From assembly GCA_013396995.1 (NCBI GenBank), contig VWZP01008548.1, positions 682,001-746,000 on the forward strand: 64,000 nt of DNA, written 5' to 3'. A program made the position numbers and the translations under genes. The DNA comes from Dicaeum eximium (Eukaryota > Chordata > Aves > Passeriformes > Dicaeidae). Below the pieces are notes generated by a model. The model was not told the DNA's origin, made no database searches, and was given only the letters and a program-made list of their open reading frames with translations. This document shows, piece by piece, positions 41,521 through 53,700 of this stretch; the first letter of the stretch is position 1; each line of letters starts with the position of its first letter.

Positions 41521-44500
41521 ATTTATCTGGCACTAGTTAAAAATGCAGGAGATGACTAGGGCTTTGCAAGTGGTACACAGCCTACCTCCTGCTGCTCTGG
41601 ATGCTGCAGACTTCAACAGCATCCATGTTTCAGAGTACTGTTGTCACAAACTGAAGGCAATTTCAAATTCTCTTAGCAGTAACCTAGCATGTCACTGATA
41701 TTTTGACCTGTATTTTTGCAATGAAACTGTCTGACAACTAACTGAAAATTCATACTGCTATAGACACATACCTTTTACCAGAGAGGAAAAAGAAACATTT
41801 TTACACTATAATGGGAATGGCCTGTACTAAGGTTCAAAGAACAAGGTACCAAGGAACGAGCAGTGCTGCGGAAAACCAGAAATACTCAGAACAGCACCAA
41901 AACAAAATAATTGATGTTTCATTGCACTGTCTTACTAAAATAGATAGCTGATGGCCAGATAACAGTTTAATAAAAAGTCAGTAGAACTCCTTCTGCTAAT
42001 TTGGAAGCCTTTGAATTTGAGTAATAATCTAAAGAAGACTTTCCCAACTTTCCCAAAGGCAACTGTGCACATACATTTTTGTGCCCATATGCACTATTCA
42101 AACAATTCCTTCACTAAAAGAAATACATAACCTTAAAACTCTTCTCTTGACCTCAGTGAGAAAAATGGACTAGATAATGCTCTTCACCAGGAAAGTGAAG
42201 AATATGGATGACACCAAATTATACTCTCCACTGGATGTGGGATGCATCTCACCAAGCTGTGTTGCTCAGCTTTGTCAACCAGCTTAGAGCACCATATTTT
42301 CTACAGGATGGGGTAAATCACAAACCCATTGAAGCAGATTAGATTTCTTATAGAATTAGACAAGTCAGATTAGTCAGACAAGATGAATCCCACCATTGTG
42401 TCAACAGAAGCAAAATGCACTGTGTGCAAAGGCATTACCAGCTAAGTGTACTGGTGAAAACTGTACCAATGATACTTTCTGTGAACATCACTTACAGAAA
42501 TAAGGTTAGATCCACCATCAGAAGCTGGGCACCTGAAGCAATCCTGATATATTCATTCCTAAGAAGAGGGACTGGAATGACAACAATATTCTCAAAACCT
42601 ATATCACTGAAAGCTACTAAAAAACAGGAGTTAAATATCACTCCCTTTCAGGCTGTGCATCCTGTCAACACAGGAGAGAGGTGTTCTCTTAAAATTCATT
42701 AGTCTGCAGCATTCTCTGGAGCTCCTGGATACCTTCCTGTAAAATCAAGCTTTTGTGCAAACATTCTTCCAAAAAATTTTTGGTAAGAGAAGATAGACCT
42801 CAGTGGTCAAAGCATTTCACCATGAAGTTCAGCAGTGTAGCTACATAGGTCATATGTAGAAACATATGTATCCTACAGAACCTTTACATCAGAAAGACAA
42901 TTGTTTCCATAACTTTATGTGTTTTGAAGGAGACAGATATTTACATCTAGCAGGCATTTAAGAGATACTACTGCTAGCTACCAAACAACAAGGGGCTGGA
43001 AGAATAGCAAAATACCAGTCATAACTGAAGCATGGTCTTCTTCTTGACTTCTTCAGTGTTATAAGGGCTTTATGACCTTACAAGGCGTAGGCTAAATTAG
43101 TTCATTCAATGAAAAATATCATACAGGCAGATATTTAACACTTTTTAATAATAAAGAAAACCAATAAGAGATTTTTCTTACTAGTAACACATGAAAACCT
43201 AGGAGGTAATAAGAACATCCTTCAGAACTACAAATGGAGCATCTGACAATTTCACTGGAAGGAATGAGGGCAAATGAACGAATATCAGTTCCAGGCTATA
43301 AAGTGTTTTATAAATCAATATCAGTAGTGATTCTCTTTCAGCTATCAGCCAGTGAGAATATCTGATTTCATTTTCTGGACTGGGAAGAGGTTGTTATTTT
43401 AAAACTCTGCCTTTCCGCAAACCTGGGGCGAGAAACAAAGGAAGAAAGAGAAATCTGACTGCTGATCTTTCCCATTTTATCAAATTCAGCTCAAAACAAA
43501 AGGATTTTTAATTCACTTAACTTCTGATTAATTTTCCTTTTTTTTTTTCTTTTTAAGATTTTGGAATATTATCTCAACATCATCCTATTGTTTTTATAAA
43601 GAAGTTAACATTATAAAGAGCTACAGATGGAATAAGCCAGCAGATTTATCCCAGCTTGGATTCAACTTCAAATGATGAACTGTTACTCTAGAAAAAGGCT
43701 CTTTATAGTCCTCTTGTAATAGGAAGTGCACATTTTCCAGACCAACTTTCAAGCAATAATATTAATATTTATGCACAAGAAGTTCAGTGGGATATTTCAT
43801 AAAAGAAATGGCAAAGCTGTCATGGCATCAGGTCATAGGAAACTACACATTCTACACACCAAAAACTCTTGACAAATTAAGAATTACAAAATTTTCTCTC
43901 TGTGCAACAGAAAATGCAGGACAACCCATGTCAAGACTTTAAAACACAACTCCCCCCCAACACCTCACTTGCTGCAAAAGAAAAAAGAAGCAAAGAATGG
44001 ATAAATTGTGAGATTGGTACAATTTAGACACATCAGTATGATTACAAATCTGATTTTTACCTACCTTTCTCTGTATTATCACATATAATTCATAGTATAC
44101 ACTAAACTCAAAAATCAAATTGGGAAGGAAGGCCAAATCATCCCAAGATTTGAAAGTCCAGATGCTTTTAGAAAGATTAACATGAATTTTTTACCAAAAT
44201 TGTAATGGCCTTTATGTTTTCCTGAAACCTAGGGGTCCCAGGAATAATATACACATGGGTTTGTATGGCTACAACAATACTGCTTTTCAAAACATTTTTT
44301 TTTTATTTCAGATTTTCCTAATTTTACAACCAGTGAAAAAGTAGCAATATCAATTTAAGGTGTCTTCTGCCAGAAATAGCTATTTCTGCTTCAAGAGGGA
44401 GTTTATAGCTTAGTAGAAAATAATCCATTACAAGAAAATTATTGCAACTCCTTTAGGAGGAACTTTTTTTGTATGGTGTTTTAATTATAAGGGAATGGTT

Positions 44501-47500
44501 AACATGCATTTTATTTCTAGACTAGCACTTAAAATCTCAATTAGGTAAAATGCTAAAGCCCTTTATGTAGCAAATGTCTTTCTAAGAGATAGAAATGAAC
44601 GAAAGATGTTCTCCTCCCCCCACGCTTCAGTAAAATATGATAGCATCCATTCATGTCTTATCTGTAGTCTGGTAAATCTTTCCACTCAAAGGAACATTAT
44701 CTCACGTAAACCAGAAATGAACTGATTAAGCGCCTGCATCAGTGTATGGGGATAAGTAATTTTACATACATTGTGCCACAGGCTGGAAAGACAACAAAAT
44801 AATGATTCTATGTACGGTTTTTTTCTTCAGCGAAGACATGGACATTACAGAATGTATGCAACACAGCTGTACTCAAATAGCAACTGAGGAAACTTATGAG
44901 TATAGATTTTACAGATCACCATGATGTTCTGTGAAAGAAGTGATACAGAAGATCAGGTAGCACCCGTAACTCCTGTTAGATCTTTCAGAACACTGTATGT
45001 TCATTTTGTCAGTTAAATTCTATATGTTCAATGCAATTAAATGGTAGAATAAGAAGATAAAGCATCTCCTGAACCAAATGAAACTTGAATCCAGCTATTC
45101 TTGAACAGAAATTGCCTAGACGAGGATCTACCCATAGGCATTACCTATCTGGCCCTTGGACTGTATTTATCAAGATAAACAATACCGCAGAAGTAAGAAT
45201 CCTAGAATTGATGGAGCAAAATTACTCAGGACTTGAAACCTGCACCTCAGACAGGTAGACTGTTCCTGTAAAGAGTTGCTGAATGTAAATGGCTCACAGT
45301 TTTCATATCTTTAACATCTGTTGTTTATACCCAAGAAAGCACATCAGGGGCAAGAAAATTAATTCCCCAATTGCTGTCAACTGCGTTAGGGAACAGCAAT
45401 AAACAGCTTACTGTAAGCCTCTAGCTACAATAAAATTGCTGTCAATAAAGTGTGGTTGAGATGGTTTTGCTGTGCTAGAAGAAAAGATTCCTTGGAAGTG
45501 AAAATCTGAAATGGAAACAAAAGATTCTCCCTTGTTCCTATATACAAAAGAACATTACCACAAAACTGCAATAGCATAAAACTCTCAAGATCCAGTTCTC
45601 ACTCACGTGTGTGGCACAAATTTCTTAGCATATGTGAAACTTTGGCTTTGGATATTTGGGACAGAGAACACTCCAGTGATTCTGATAAAAATCTCATGCA
45701 CAGGAAACATTTAAAGAGAAATGAAGATTACTAAGCTTTTACTGTCTGATCTGTATACACAAAATGTTCCCTACTCTAGTTCAGCATGTCTACCATCACT
45801 ATTGAAAATGGTATTATAGCTTAAGGTTATGTTCAGATATCCATTATAGCTCCCAGTTTTCACATGCTCTTAACTTTCTGAAAAATTCTTCTTTTCAGCT
45901 GAAATTTTCCATGCTTGGTCTCAGCTCAAAGATGAATTTCTTTAGACAGTTCAGTGAAATCTGTTAACCTATTTTTCAGTTATACAACAATAGAAAAAAT
46001 ACACTGTATATTATTACAATTTCTAATATTTTAGTATAGATATACAAATATATAGAACAAGAAAACAATTGAATTTTACATGCAGACACTTTTCCAGATG
46101 ACTAGTCCTCACCCAAGACTAATATCCATGCTAACACATAAACCAAACTAAGCATACAAAAGAATGTATGTATTTTTTATTTATACTAAGTGATGAAACA
46201 AGGCCACTAAAAATAATACTGCACGCTGAATTGTGGAATGCTATGGTTACAGAATTTTAATATTTGCAGGTGACGTAAGCTCTGCACTGCTGTTCCAATA
46301 CAGATTTCCATCAACTTATGCACCTTGAAATTGCAACGCTTAGCGTATCAAATTAAGAGTCATTAATGTTTTTAGCTTTTCTTTTCTCTTACATAAACTC
46401 CAAACTTACAAATCTAAACACTCTGGAATAAGATAACATCAGTTAGATTTGCCACATAAAGCTTAAGTGATGTGCATTGATCAGCAGGAGCCTGGCTACT
46501 TGTTCCTTGATCAGGCAAGAAGTCCATTGGCTAAAAAAGAATAAAGCAATCTCTACAGAGCTTATGTTATTGAATATAAGATTAAAAATATACTTTAGTA
46601 TGGAATGTAGTTAATGTGTCATTCAAGCCCCAAACCCTTAATTTCTGCTACTAGAGCACAGAAATAGAAGGACAGTGTTAACATATATTCAACTTTTCTG
46701 AATCTTCTAGAACTATGCATGCTTCCAAAATTTCTAAACTATCATTTTGATTCAGAAAAGTGCTTAGAGAGTGCTTATGACTTTTTCTTGAAGACAACAT
46801 CTCAAGTCACTTTGGACTTTAGGGATCTGCTTCAGTTTTACCACGTTAAATGAAAGTTAAGCACACGCCTAAATGCATTTTTGTTAGGAATAAAGACTGA
46901 AGGCTTTGCCCATAACCTATACTGATACATATTTTTAAACCTGTGTTATTTGTCACTGCTGTGCTTTAAATCTGATTAAATGAAGTTGTTATAATTTAAA
47001 AATGGGATAACCACAGTAAATTGGCCTTAATTTCTTTTATTATTTAACCTATTGTTAATCTAATGACATTGAGTAGGAGTTTTTGTCTGTTTATTTGCTT
47101 TTCAAAAGAGGTCTTTCACACAGAAGAATACAACATGTTGTCTTCTGCTGTATTTCTATGTAGCTGTTTGGTGTAATGATTTACTAATTTGAAGCGCATT
47201 TTAAAGTTCAATCAAATACTGAAAAGAACACTGATTGAGAAGCCTGCATAGATTTCAGTATTCTTTATGAGTCATAACACTGATTTTGGAAGCTTAGCTG
47301 TATAAGCTGGTGGTGTGCAACATCCTTTCCATACTCCTAATTACGTGAATTAGCATTTAGAACAATCCCAAGTTCAAGTATTCAAAAATGCTCTTTTCAG
47401 AGCATCCACCAGGTTTACTGCAAGATAGGCACTTGAAGGAGGCTTTGGTTTTCATACTGGGTACTTGTAAAACATCAGTCTGTACAATTCAAAGTCACAT

Positions 47501-49520
47501 GTAAAAACTTAACCACAAAATGTCCACTAAATTTCTGATGATTGCACAAAAATTGCCCACCAAGAGAAGAAAAAAACCCAAAACCCCATAAAACTCCCCC
47601 AAAACCTATGAATTTGTTTATTGAACAATTTGTTTTAAATTCTAAAAGCTTTTTGATTTAAGACCCAGTTCTAACAGATTTCTAGGGCCACGTGCCCATC
47701 AAAAGCATTGAGATTTTGCTTGAATGAAGTCCAAGTGCTGATTTAGGTCTCAGCTCTTTGCTAATATTAATGTATCTGCAAGACACACTGTGTGTGCATT
47801 TACCTTGAACTAAAATAAATTTTAAGTAAAGGTGGAGGATGCTAGTATTTCTTAGACAGATATTCATCCTATATTTCATCTTTCCCTATCTTAACATCAT
47901 CCACAACAATTCCCACGTTCTTTATAAGACCCACCAAGTTATTGAATATGGATAGGTAACCTAACTCAACATTAGATGCAGAGAAATTAATGTTAAACCT
48001 GATGAAAACAGTATAATGGCACAGAACTAATTATCTCTTCCTAAAGGAATTTGTAGAATTTTTTTTCAGATGCTTGGCATTAGCACACATTAGTGCTCAG
48101 CAAGATCTTTAAATCTGAACACTTTGCTTAAAGGCCATACTCCATCACAAATTTTAAAAAAAGACCTATGATGGTGTATTTCACTCATTTGCCAATGAAT
48201 ATTAGCGAAGATGCATCGTAATTTTAGGAGTTACAGACAGAAGAATAGGAAGATTGTTGATGATTACTACCATTGATGGTTATACTACTGCAGCCACAAC
48301 TGACAAGGAAGCCTAAAAGGATTACATCCTGTAACACTCATCATTGGGAGAAAAAAAACAAAAAGACACTATATCGTACCCCACAGAATAAAAATATACA
48401 AGCTCAGATTAGGTAACTGTCTACCTAAGAAACAGTTGTATTTTCATTTACATATAATAATACAGCATTTTCAGGGATTAATCCAAATCATGAGTATCTG
48501 CTGACTTCAAAAAGGGATACACTAAGACCTCAGTGAAATTTGAATCAGGTCCATATATAGTTATAATTACAGATATTACTAAATGGAGACCAGTGCATTT
48601 AATGTAACAAACACAGGTGACTCTGGAAATACCACCAGTTGTTTTTGTATGGGTGTAGGAGTTTTTTCTCCCCTCATGTTCAATTTTGCCATGCAGAGCT
48701 TACACATTCTGTCAGGTAAAAAATTCTGGGTGCCCCAATTACCTCTAGATACTATGAGGAGCTAAGTCTGAGTTTTCTAATAGAGTTTGGAAAGCTAATT
48801 TATGCCTAAATAAAAATAATCTCTGAAGAGAAAAGGAATGTGTGGTTTGGGGGGACAATATTTTGCAACTAAAACTGGGGAGAAAACTTCAGACAAGTAA
48901 GCACAGACTATGCAGAGCTCTTCTATAAATTTTTGGGGATTTTTAATTTTTTTTTATAACTTATGCTGATAGTGTGTGTACAGTGCTGCGAGATGGCTCG
49001 GGGAGTAGACCCTTCTCTGAAGTCCCTTAGAGAGGTTAGGGGTTTGTGAGATTCTTCTATGGCGTTTTCAGTGTCTCATAAGCAGGAGTTGTGTCAGAGC
49101 AGTTACTTTAGCAGAACTGCCTCCAAAGTGCTTGTTTTATTCTTGGCACCTTGCCCGTGTGGCAGCTTACAGACACGCAAAGTCAAGACACACTTCTGGG
49201 AACGGCACATTCATCTCAGATAAGGCTAACGGAACAGCAAGAGGATGACTTTGTCCTAAACTTGGCTACCGTCAAAACCGTTTTGCAAAGAAAAGCCTAA
49301 ATGTGTCTCGCTTGGTTCCCTAGGATCCATATCCCTGATAAATTCAGACAAATCACCATCACTGCGGGTAGTGCGCCCGCACGGAGCACGGATGCGACTC
49401 CCGGCACCGGCCGAGCCTCTGCGGCGGCGGAGCGCGGCGGGAGCCGCCTGCCCGTGGCGCACACTTGGCCGGCCGCGGAAGACCGGGCTCTGTGGCCAGG
49501 ATGCCGACCCGGCCCTCCCG

Positions 49521-49632
49521 GCCCGGCGCTCCCTGCCCTGCCCGGCGTTCCCTGCCCTGCCCTGCGCTCCCTGCCCGGCGTTCCCTGCCCTGCGCTCCCT
49601 GCCCTGCCCTGCGCTCCCTGCCCGCGCTCCCG
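49521..49632. repeat. GC-rich minisatellite, 14-bp unit with 5-bp spacer
   Basis: Imperfect tandem copies of GCCCKGCGYTCCCT, several followed by an extra GCCCT. Full copies start at 49521, 49540, 49559, 49573 and 49606, with a shortened copy at 49592-49600 and a degenerate one at 49620. The 14/19-bp alternation gives an irregular period. Confidence 0.85.
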
Positions 49633-49664
49633 GCCCCCTCAGGGCCCCCTCCGGGCCCCCTCAG
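49632..49664. repeat. Short GC-rich tandem repeat, about 11-bp unit
   Basis: Three successive copies of a GGGCCCCCTCM-like unit follow directly on the 14-bp minisatellite. Confidence 0.7.
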
Positions 49665-49709
49665 CCTCCGCAGGGCTGGCGCGGGGCCAGCGCGCGCCGC
49701 GCGGTGCCT

Positions 49710-49725
49710 TGGCGCCACCTACGGG
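49710..49725 (-). promoter_or_regulatory. CTCF-like binding motif
   Basis: The minus strand reads CCCGTAGGTGGCGCCA. Compared with the CTCF consensus CCASYAGRKGGCRSYR it matches at 15 of 16 positions; only the third base differs (C for A). It lies inside the CpG island and is oriented with PCDH9 transcription. Occupancy cannot be seen from sequence, and CpG methylation within the site could affect binding. Confidence 0.5.
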
Positions 49726-49726
49726 C

Positions 49727-49741
49727 CGCGCGCGCGCGCGC
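49727..49741. repeat. Alternating CG run
   Basis: Fifteen bases of strictly alternating C and G directly beside the CTCF-like motif. Such runs favour Z-DNA. Confidence 0.8.
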
Positions 49742-49784
49742 TCCCGCGGCGCCCGCAGACGAGCGCCCGTAAAATAAATTAAGA

Positions 49785-50737
49785 CAGCACCGCATTTAAA
49801 TCTTTATTAGCAAGGAATTATTATACCTAAGGAAAAGAAACCCAAAACCTCTAATGCTGGATTTGGTTGAAATATGAGTCTCTCAGCTTCCTAATCCCTC
49901 TTCATATGGCGTGTTTCACAGTTTAAAATGAGATATGTCAGATCACTTATGCATTACTAAGATGAGAAAATATTTACAATGGACTGACTTTTTTTCTTTT
50001 TCCTGCACAATTCAGATGTATTCAGAAAACGCATTCCTTTCAAAAGTATGCTTTGGCCATTTTTTAAAATATGCAGCAAACTGTCTATGTGATATCAACT
50101 TTCATCTATTACAACAAAATCATGTTGAACTCAAACAGGAGGAAGACTTACGTATGGCTTAGTTATATCCTACCAATAAACCACGTGCTTCACTGATAAA
50201 GTAGCTTGGAAATTTGGCTATCTTTGTTAGGGGAAAAAAATTAACCCTTGTAGTAACACTAACTTAGCAAGGTTCCAAATCAGCTTGAGCAGCAAAAGAA
50301 ATTCAAGCTAACTCACTTTGAAATTTGAAACAATGTACATATCCTTTCAACCTTGAAACAGTCAAATTTCTGACTGAAATTTAGCACATACGGAAACAGT
50401 TCTCCAATAAGTTTTACAATTGGACAGTTAAATACTGGGGAGAAAAAAAAAAAGTCTTTTTTTTTCAGTTTTGTCTATGCACATATATGTGCACTTGCAC
50501 GGAGACAGAACAGTCCTCTAACAATCAAAATTCTTCAAAACCCAAAGTATCAGAGGCATTTTCCAAACACATGGTTAAGCCCCAGGTAAATAATAAAGAG
50601 GTCAAGGTTTTTGTTTGTGTTTGTTTGCTCTTGTTTTTGGTGTTTGGTTTAGGTTTTTTTTGTTCCCCCCATATTGTTAACTAAATTAAATTAGAATGAA
50701 AAAAAAAAACAAAACAACCCATAACACAGTGGCACTT
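49785..50737 (-). other. PCDH9: Candidate 3' UTR of the unspliced short PCDH9 form (otherwise intron)
   Basis: AT-rich sequence directly after the TAA at 50740-50738. It contains a GT-rich low-complexity stretch (about 50600-50680) and a short A run at 50699-50709, and no supported gene. If the splice donor is bypassed, transcription would cross this stretch to the first canonical AATAAA at 49808-49803, giving a 3' UTR of roughly 0.95 kb. In spliced transcripts the stretch is intron. Only transcript data can decide. Confidence 0.4.
49803..49808 (-). terminator. Candidate poly(A) signal AATAAA
   Basis: The minus strand reads GCTAATAAAGAT. This is the first AATAAA I find downstream of the short-form stop codon. 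The following 15-35 nt include a G/T-containing stretch (GCGGTGCTGTC) that could act as a downstream element. It sits about 35 bp before the edge of the CpG island. Function is inferred from the motif and position only. Confidence 0.4.
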
Positions 50738-53700
50738 TTAATACTGGTTGATCGGGCACTTGTATGCAGTACTTATAGACCAGTAAAAGTGCTCGTTTAC
50801 CTGTCTGGTGTGTAAGGGGCCCTTTGTCTTGAAGCCTCCTTGGGAACTGCACTCTGAGGCACTGAAGTGATCTGAACTAGTGGAAGAGCGTTTGGAAAGG
50901 GTGTCACAACCACCAACAAAGGTGTTGTCCAACGGGAGTTCCTGAATCACATGATGCTTTTTCACTGAAACTGGAGTGTCAGGTTTGAGATGAAAAGCGG
51001 ACTGCGGAGAGGCAGATTTGTAATGCTTGGCAAGATCAGGACTGTTAGGCTTAAAGGTTGATGGCGGTGCTGTGCCCCAATCAAATCTTCCTATACTTTG
51101 CTCCTCCAGCTCTGCTGGAAGGCTTATTGTCCCGTTGATAGGTTCATGAACTGCATCATCAGGTTTGGACTCCTCAATGGTCACAAAGTTCAAAAGGGAG
51201 CTCTTTGGAGATTTCCTTTTCTTCCTTTTCTTTTTCTTGTTTTGCTTGTTTTCCTGATTGGGAGACATCCACTCAGCACCTTGCTTGCTCCTCTGGGCAG
51301 CTTTGAATCTGGAGGCATGTCGACAGCGAACAAGAACCGTGACAAATATCACCACTATGACAACCATGGCACCCGCCACAATAGCGATCATGATGGTGAG
51401 ATAGTCCTCATTTTGGTAGGGCTGGCTACTGTCCCCTATGTTCCGATCCAAAGGTGTTTCCATAGTCCTGCGTATCAAGTCATAAATATAAGAGGCATTT
51501 CCAGCAGTATCATTCACATATAAAAATACAAGCACAAGCGTATGCAGGGATTTGGGATAACCCAAATCACTTATGTTGACAACTAAGCGATGCAGCCCCA
51601 CGTCATTAGGAGTTGGTTTTTCTTCCAGAGTGATATTACCTGTCACTGGATCAATCCGAAACAAACCCTTGTTATTGCCGCTTACAATCGTGTACTTCAG
51701 CTCAGCGTTCATGCCAGTGTCTATATCCACAGCAAAGACTTCAGCTACCACCGATCCTGGAATTGCTGAGAGTGGCACCAGCTTAAAAGAAGTATTAGAT
51801 GGTGGGTAGATGACAACAGGACTGTTATCATTAACATCCATCACGTTTATTGTTACTTTTGCTGTAGAAGAACGAGGGGGTTGCCCTCCATCCACTGCCT
51901 TAACATCAAAGGTGTAAGAGCTCTGCTGTTCTCGATCAAAAGAAACGTTGGACTTTATAACTCCAGAGTATGGATCCAGCACAAAGTTTTCATTGTCATT
52001 CAAGATGGAAAGGGTCACTGCTTTATTTTCCCCGGCATCTGCATCAGTCACTGTGATCACCCCCACCGTGCTGTACTTTGGTAAGTTCTCTGATACGAAA
52101 AACTGGAAATGATTATGAGTAAATTTGGGACTGTTGTCATTTTCGTCCAACACAGTAACAATTACAGCCGCTTGACTCTGCAAGGGAGGGGTGCCATTAT
52201 CTCGGGCTGTAACAGTGAAAATGAAACGCTCCTGCTCTTCTCTGTCAAAAACTCTGGAGGCTGTCAAAACTCCTGTCTTTCGATCCAGATCGAAAAAGGA
52301 GGCATTAGGACCAAGCTGATAAACAATGTCTGCATTTTTCCCACTGTCTTCATCTGTGGCACTAATAGTTGTTAAGTATAGACCACGCCGGTTGTTTTCA
52401 GAAACTGACAGCTCAATTACAGGCTGGCTGAAAATCGGAGGGTTGTCATTTTCATCCTCCAGCTTAACTCTTACCAGGGCAGTCTGGTTCAAACTGGGCT
52501 TGCCAGAATCAGAAGCCACAATTTTAAAGCTGAATTCTTTGGTGCCCTCATAGTCCAACAAGGAAGAGGTCTCTAACAAATACTGGTTGTCGTAAACTGC
52601 TTTCAAGTGGAAGGGGACCTCTCTCTCAATGAAACAGATCACTTTGCCATTCACATCAGTGTCCTTATCTGAAACCGTAATTAGGGCAATCTTTGTATTG
52701 ATGGGATCTTTCTCAGATAAGTACACTGTGCCATTGATGGGACTTATTATGTACCTGAGGTCTATGTTAGGAGGGTTATCGTTCACATCAGTGACATTGA
52801 TGGTGACAGTTGCCCGGGCTGGTGTAGAGCTACCATCACTAGCCAGGACTGTCACTTTGTGAATGGCAGTCTCTTCTCGATCTAAGGACCTCTGAACTGT
52901 AATCAGCCCTGTGGTGTTGTTTAAAGCAAAAAATCTTTTGGTTGCAGGGGCAACTTGGGCACCAAAAATATATCTGATTTCTGCATTGCTTCCTATATCA
53001 GCATCAGTAGCATGAAGCTGAATTACAGAGGTGCCTACAGGGGCATTCTCTGGTATATGGACCTCTACTTGACTGTCTTTAAAGACTGGCCTGTTATCAT
53101 TGACATCACTTACTGTGACTTGCAAGATAGCTGTGCTGGATTTCTGAGGGGTACCTCCATCCTCCACTTTGATTTTCATCACGTAGGTGTCCTTTTGCTC
53201 TCTGTCCAAGTTCTGCTGCACAATCAGCTGAGGCCATTTCTCCCCTTCTGGAGTTTCTACAATATCCAGTCCAAAGACACTCTGCCCGTTTAACAACTCA
53301 TAGTGCTGCACACCATTGAAACCTGTGTCAGGATCTGTTGCTGATGGGATTGGAAAGCGACTGTTGATCAGAGTGTTTTCTGGGATGGAGATATTGATGA
53401 CAGGGGATGGAAACATAGGTGCATTGTCATTAGTATCCTTTACAATGATTTTTATTTTGATCAGCCTAAAAAAGTCATTGGGGAGAATCACCACTTCAAG
53501 TTCAAAGAAACACTCGTTTTCTTCTGCATAGGAAGCTCCAGCACATAGTTTTTCTCTGTCTATTCTGTTAGATGTTGTAAAGATTTCCCCCGTGTTACTG
53601 GACACTTTGACCAGAGGCGCATCCCCTGCTTTAGACACCAGTCTGTAGACAAGGCTGGCACTGGTCCCTGTGGCAGCATTGATATGAGAAATGTTCAGGT

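Larger units (their letters stand above)
33121..49360. other. Intronic sequence, no gene seen
   Basis: AT-rich DNA with short open frames and no recognisable domains. Simple repeats are at 33811-33826 (A16), 36625-36646 (A22) and 41445-41520 (G/T-rich). Nothing indicates tRNA, rRNA or a processed pseudogene. Confidence 0.7.
49361..49771. promoter_or_regulatory. Intronic CpG island 3' of the PCDH9 coding exon
   Basis: About 410 bp of very GC-rich, CpG-rich DNA with sharp edges into AT-rich sequence on both sides. It begins near ACTGCGGGTAGTGCGCCCG and ends near ACGAGCGCCCGTAAAATAAA. It contains a GC minisatellite, a CTCF-like motif and an alternating CG run, listed separately. Long open frames on both strands here reflect the scarcity of stop codons at high GC; none looks like a protein. 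It could be an alternative promoter, an insulator or simply an expanded GC repeat. Confidence 0.7.

Noticed and set aside
49301..49782. Overlapping open frames of 105-158 codons on both strands in the intronic CpG island
   Set aside because: They arise because high GC lowers stop-codon frequency; the products are Pro/Ala/Arg/Cys repeats of the minisatellite with no domain or plausible gene structure.
1..50737. Later PCDH9 exons carrying the RRVTF motif
   Set aside because: No minus-strand frame with RRVTF or the expected tail sequence is present; these exons must lie beyond the left edge.
51098..53531. Plus-strand open frames inside the PCDH9 exon
   Set aside because: Antisense shadows of the real coding frame.
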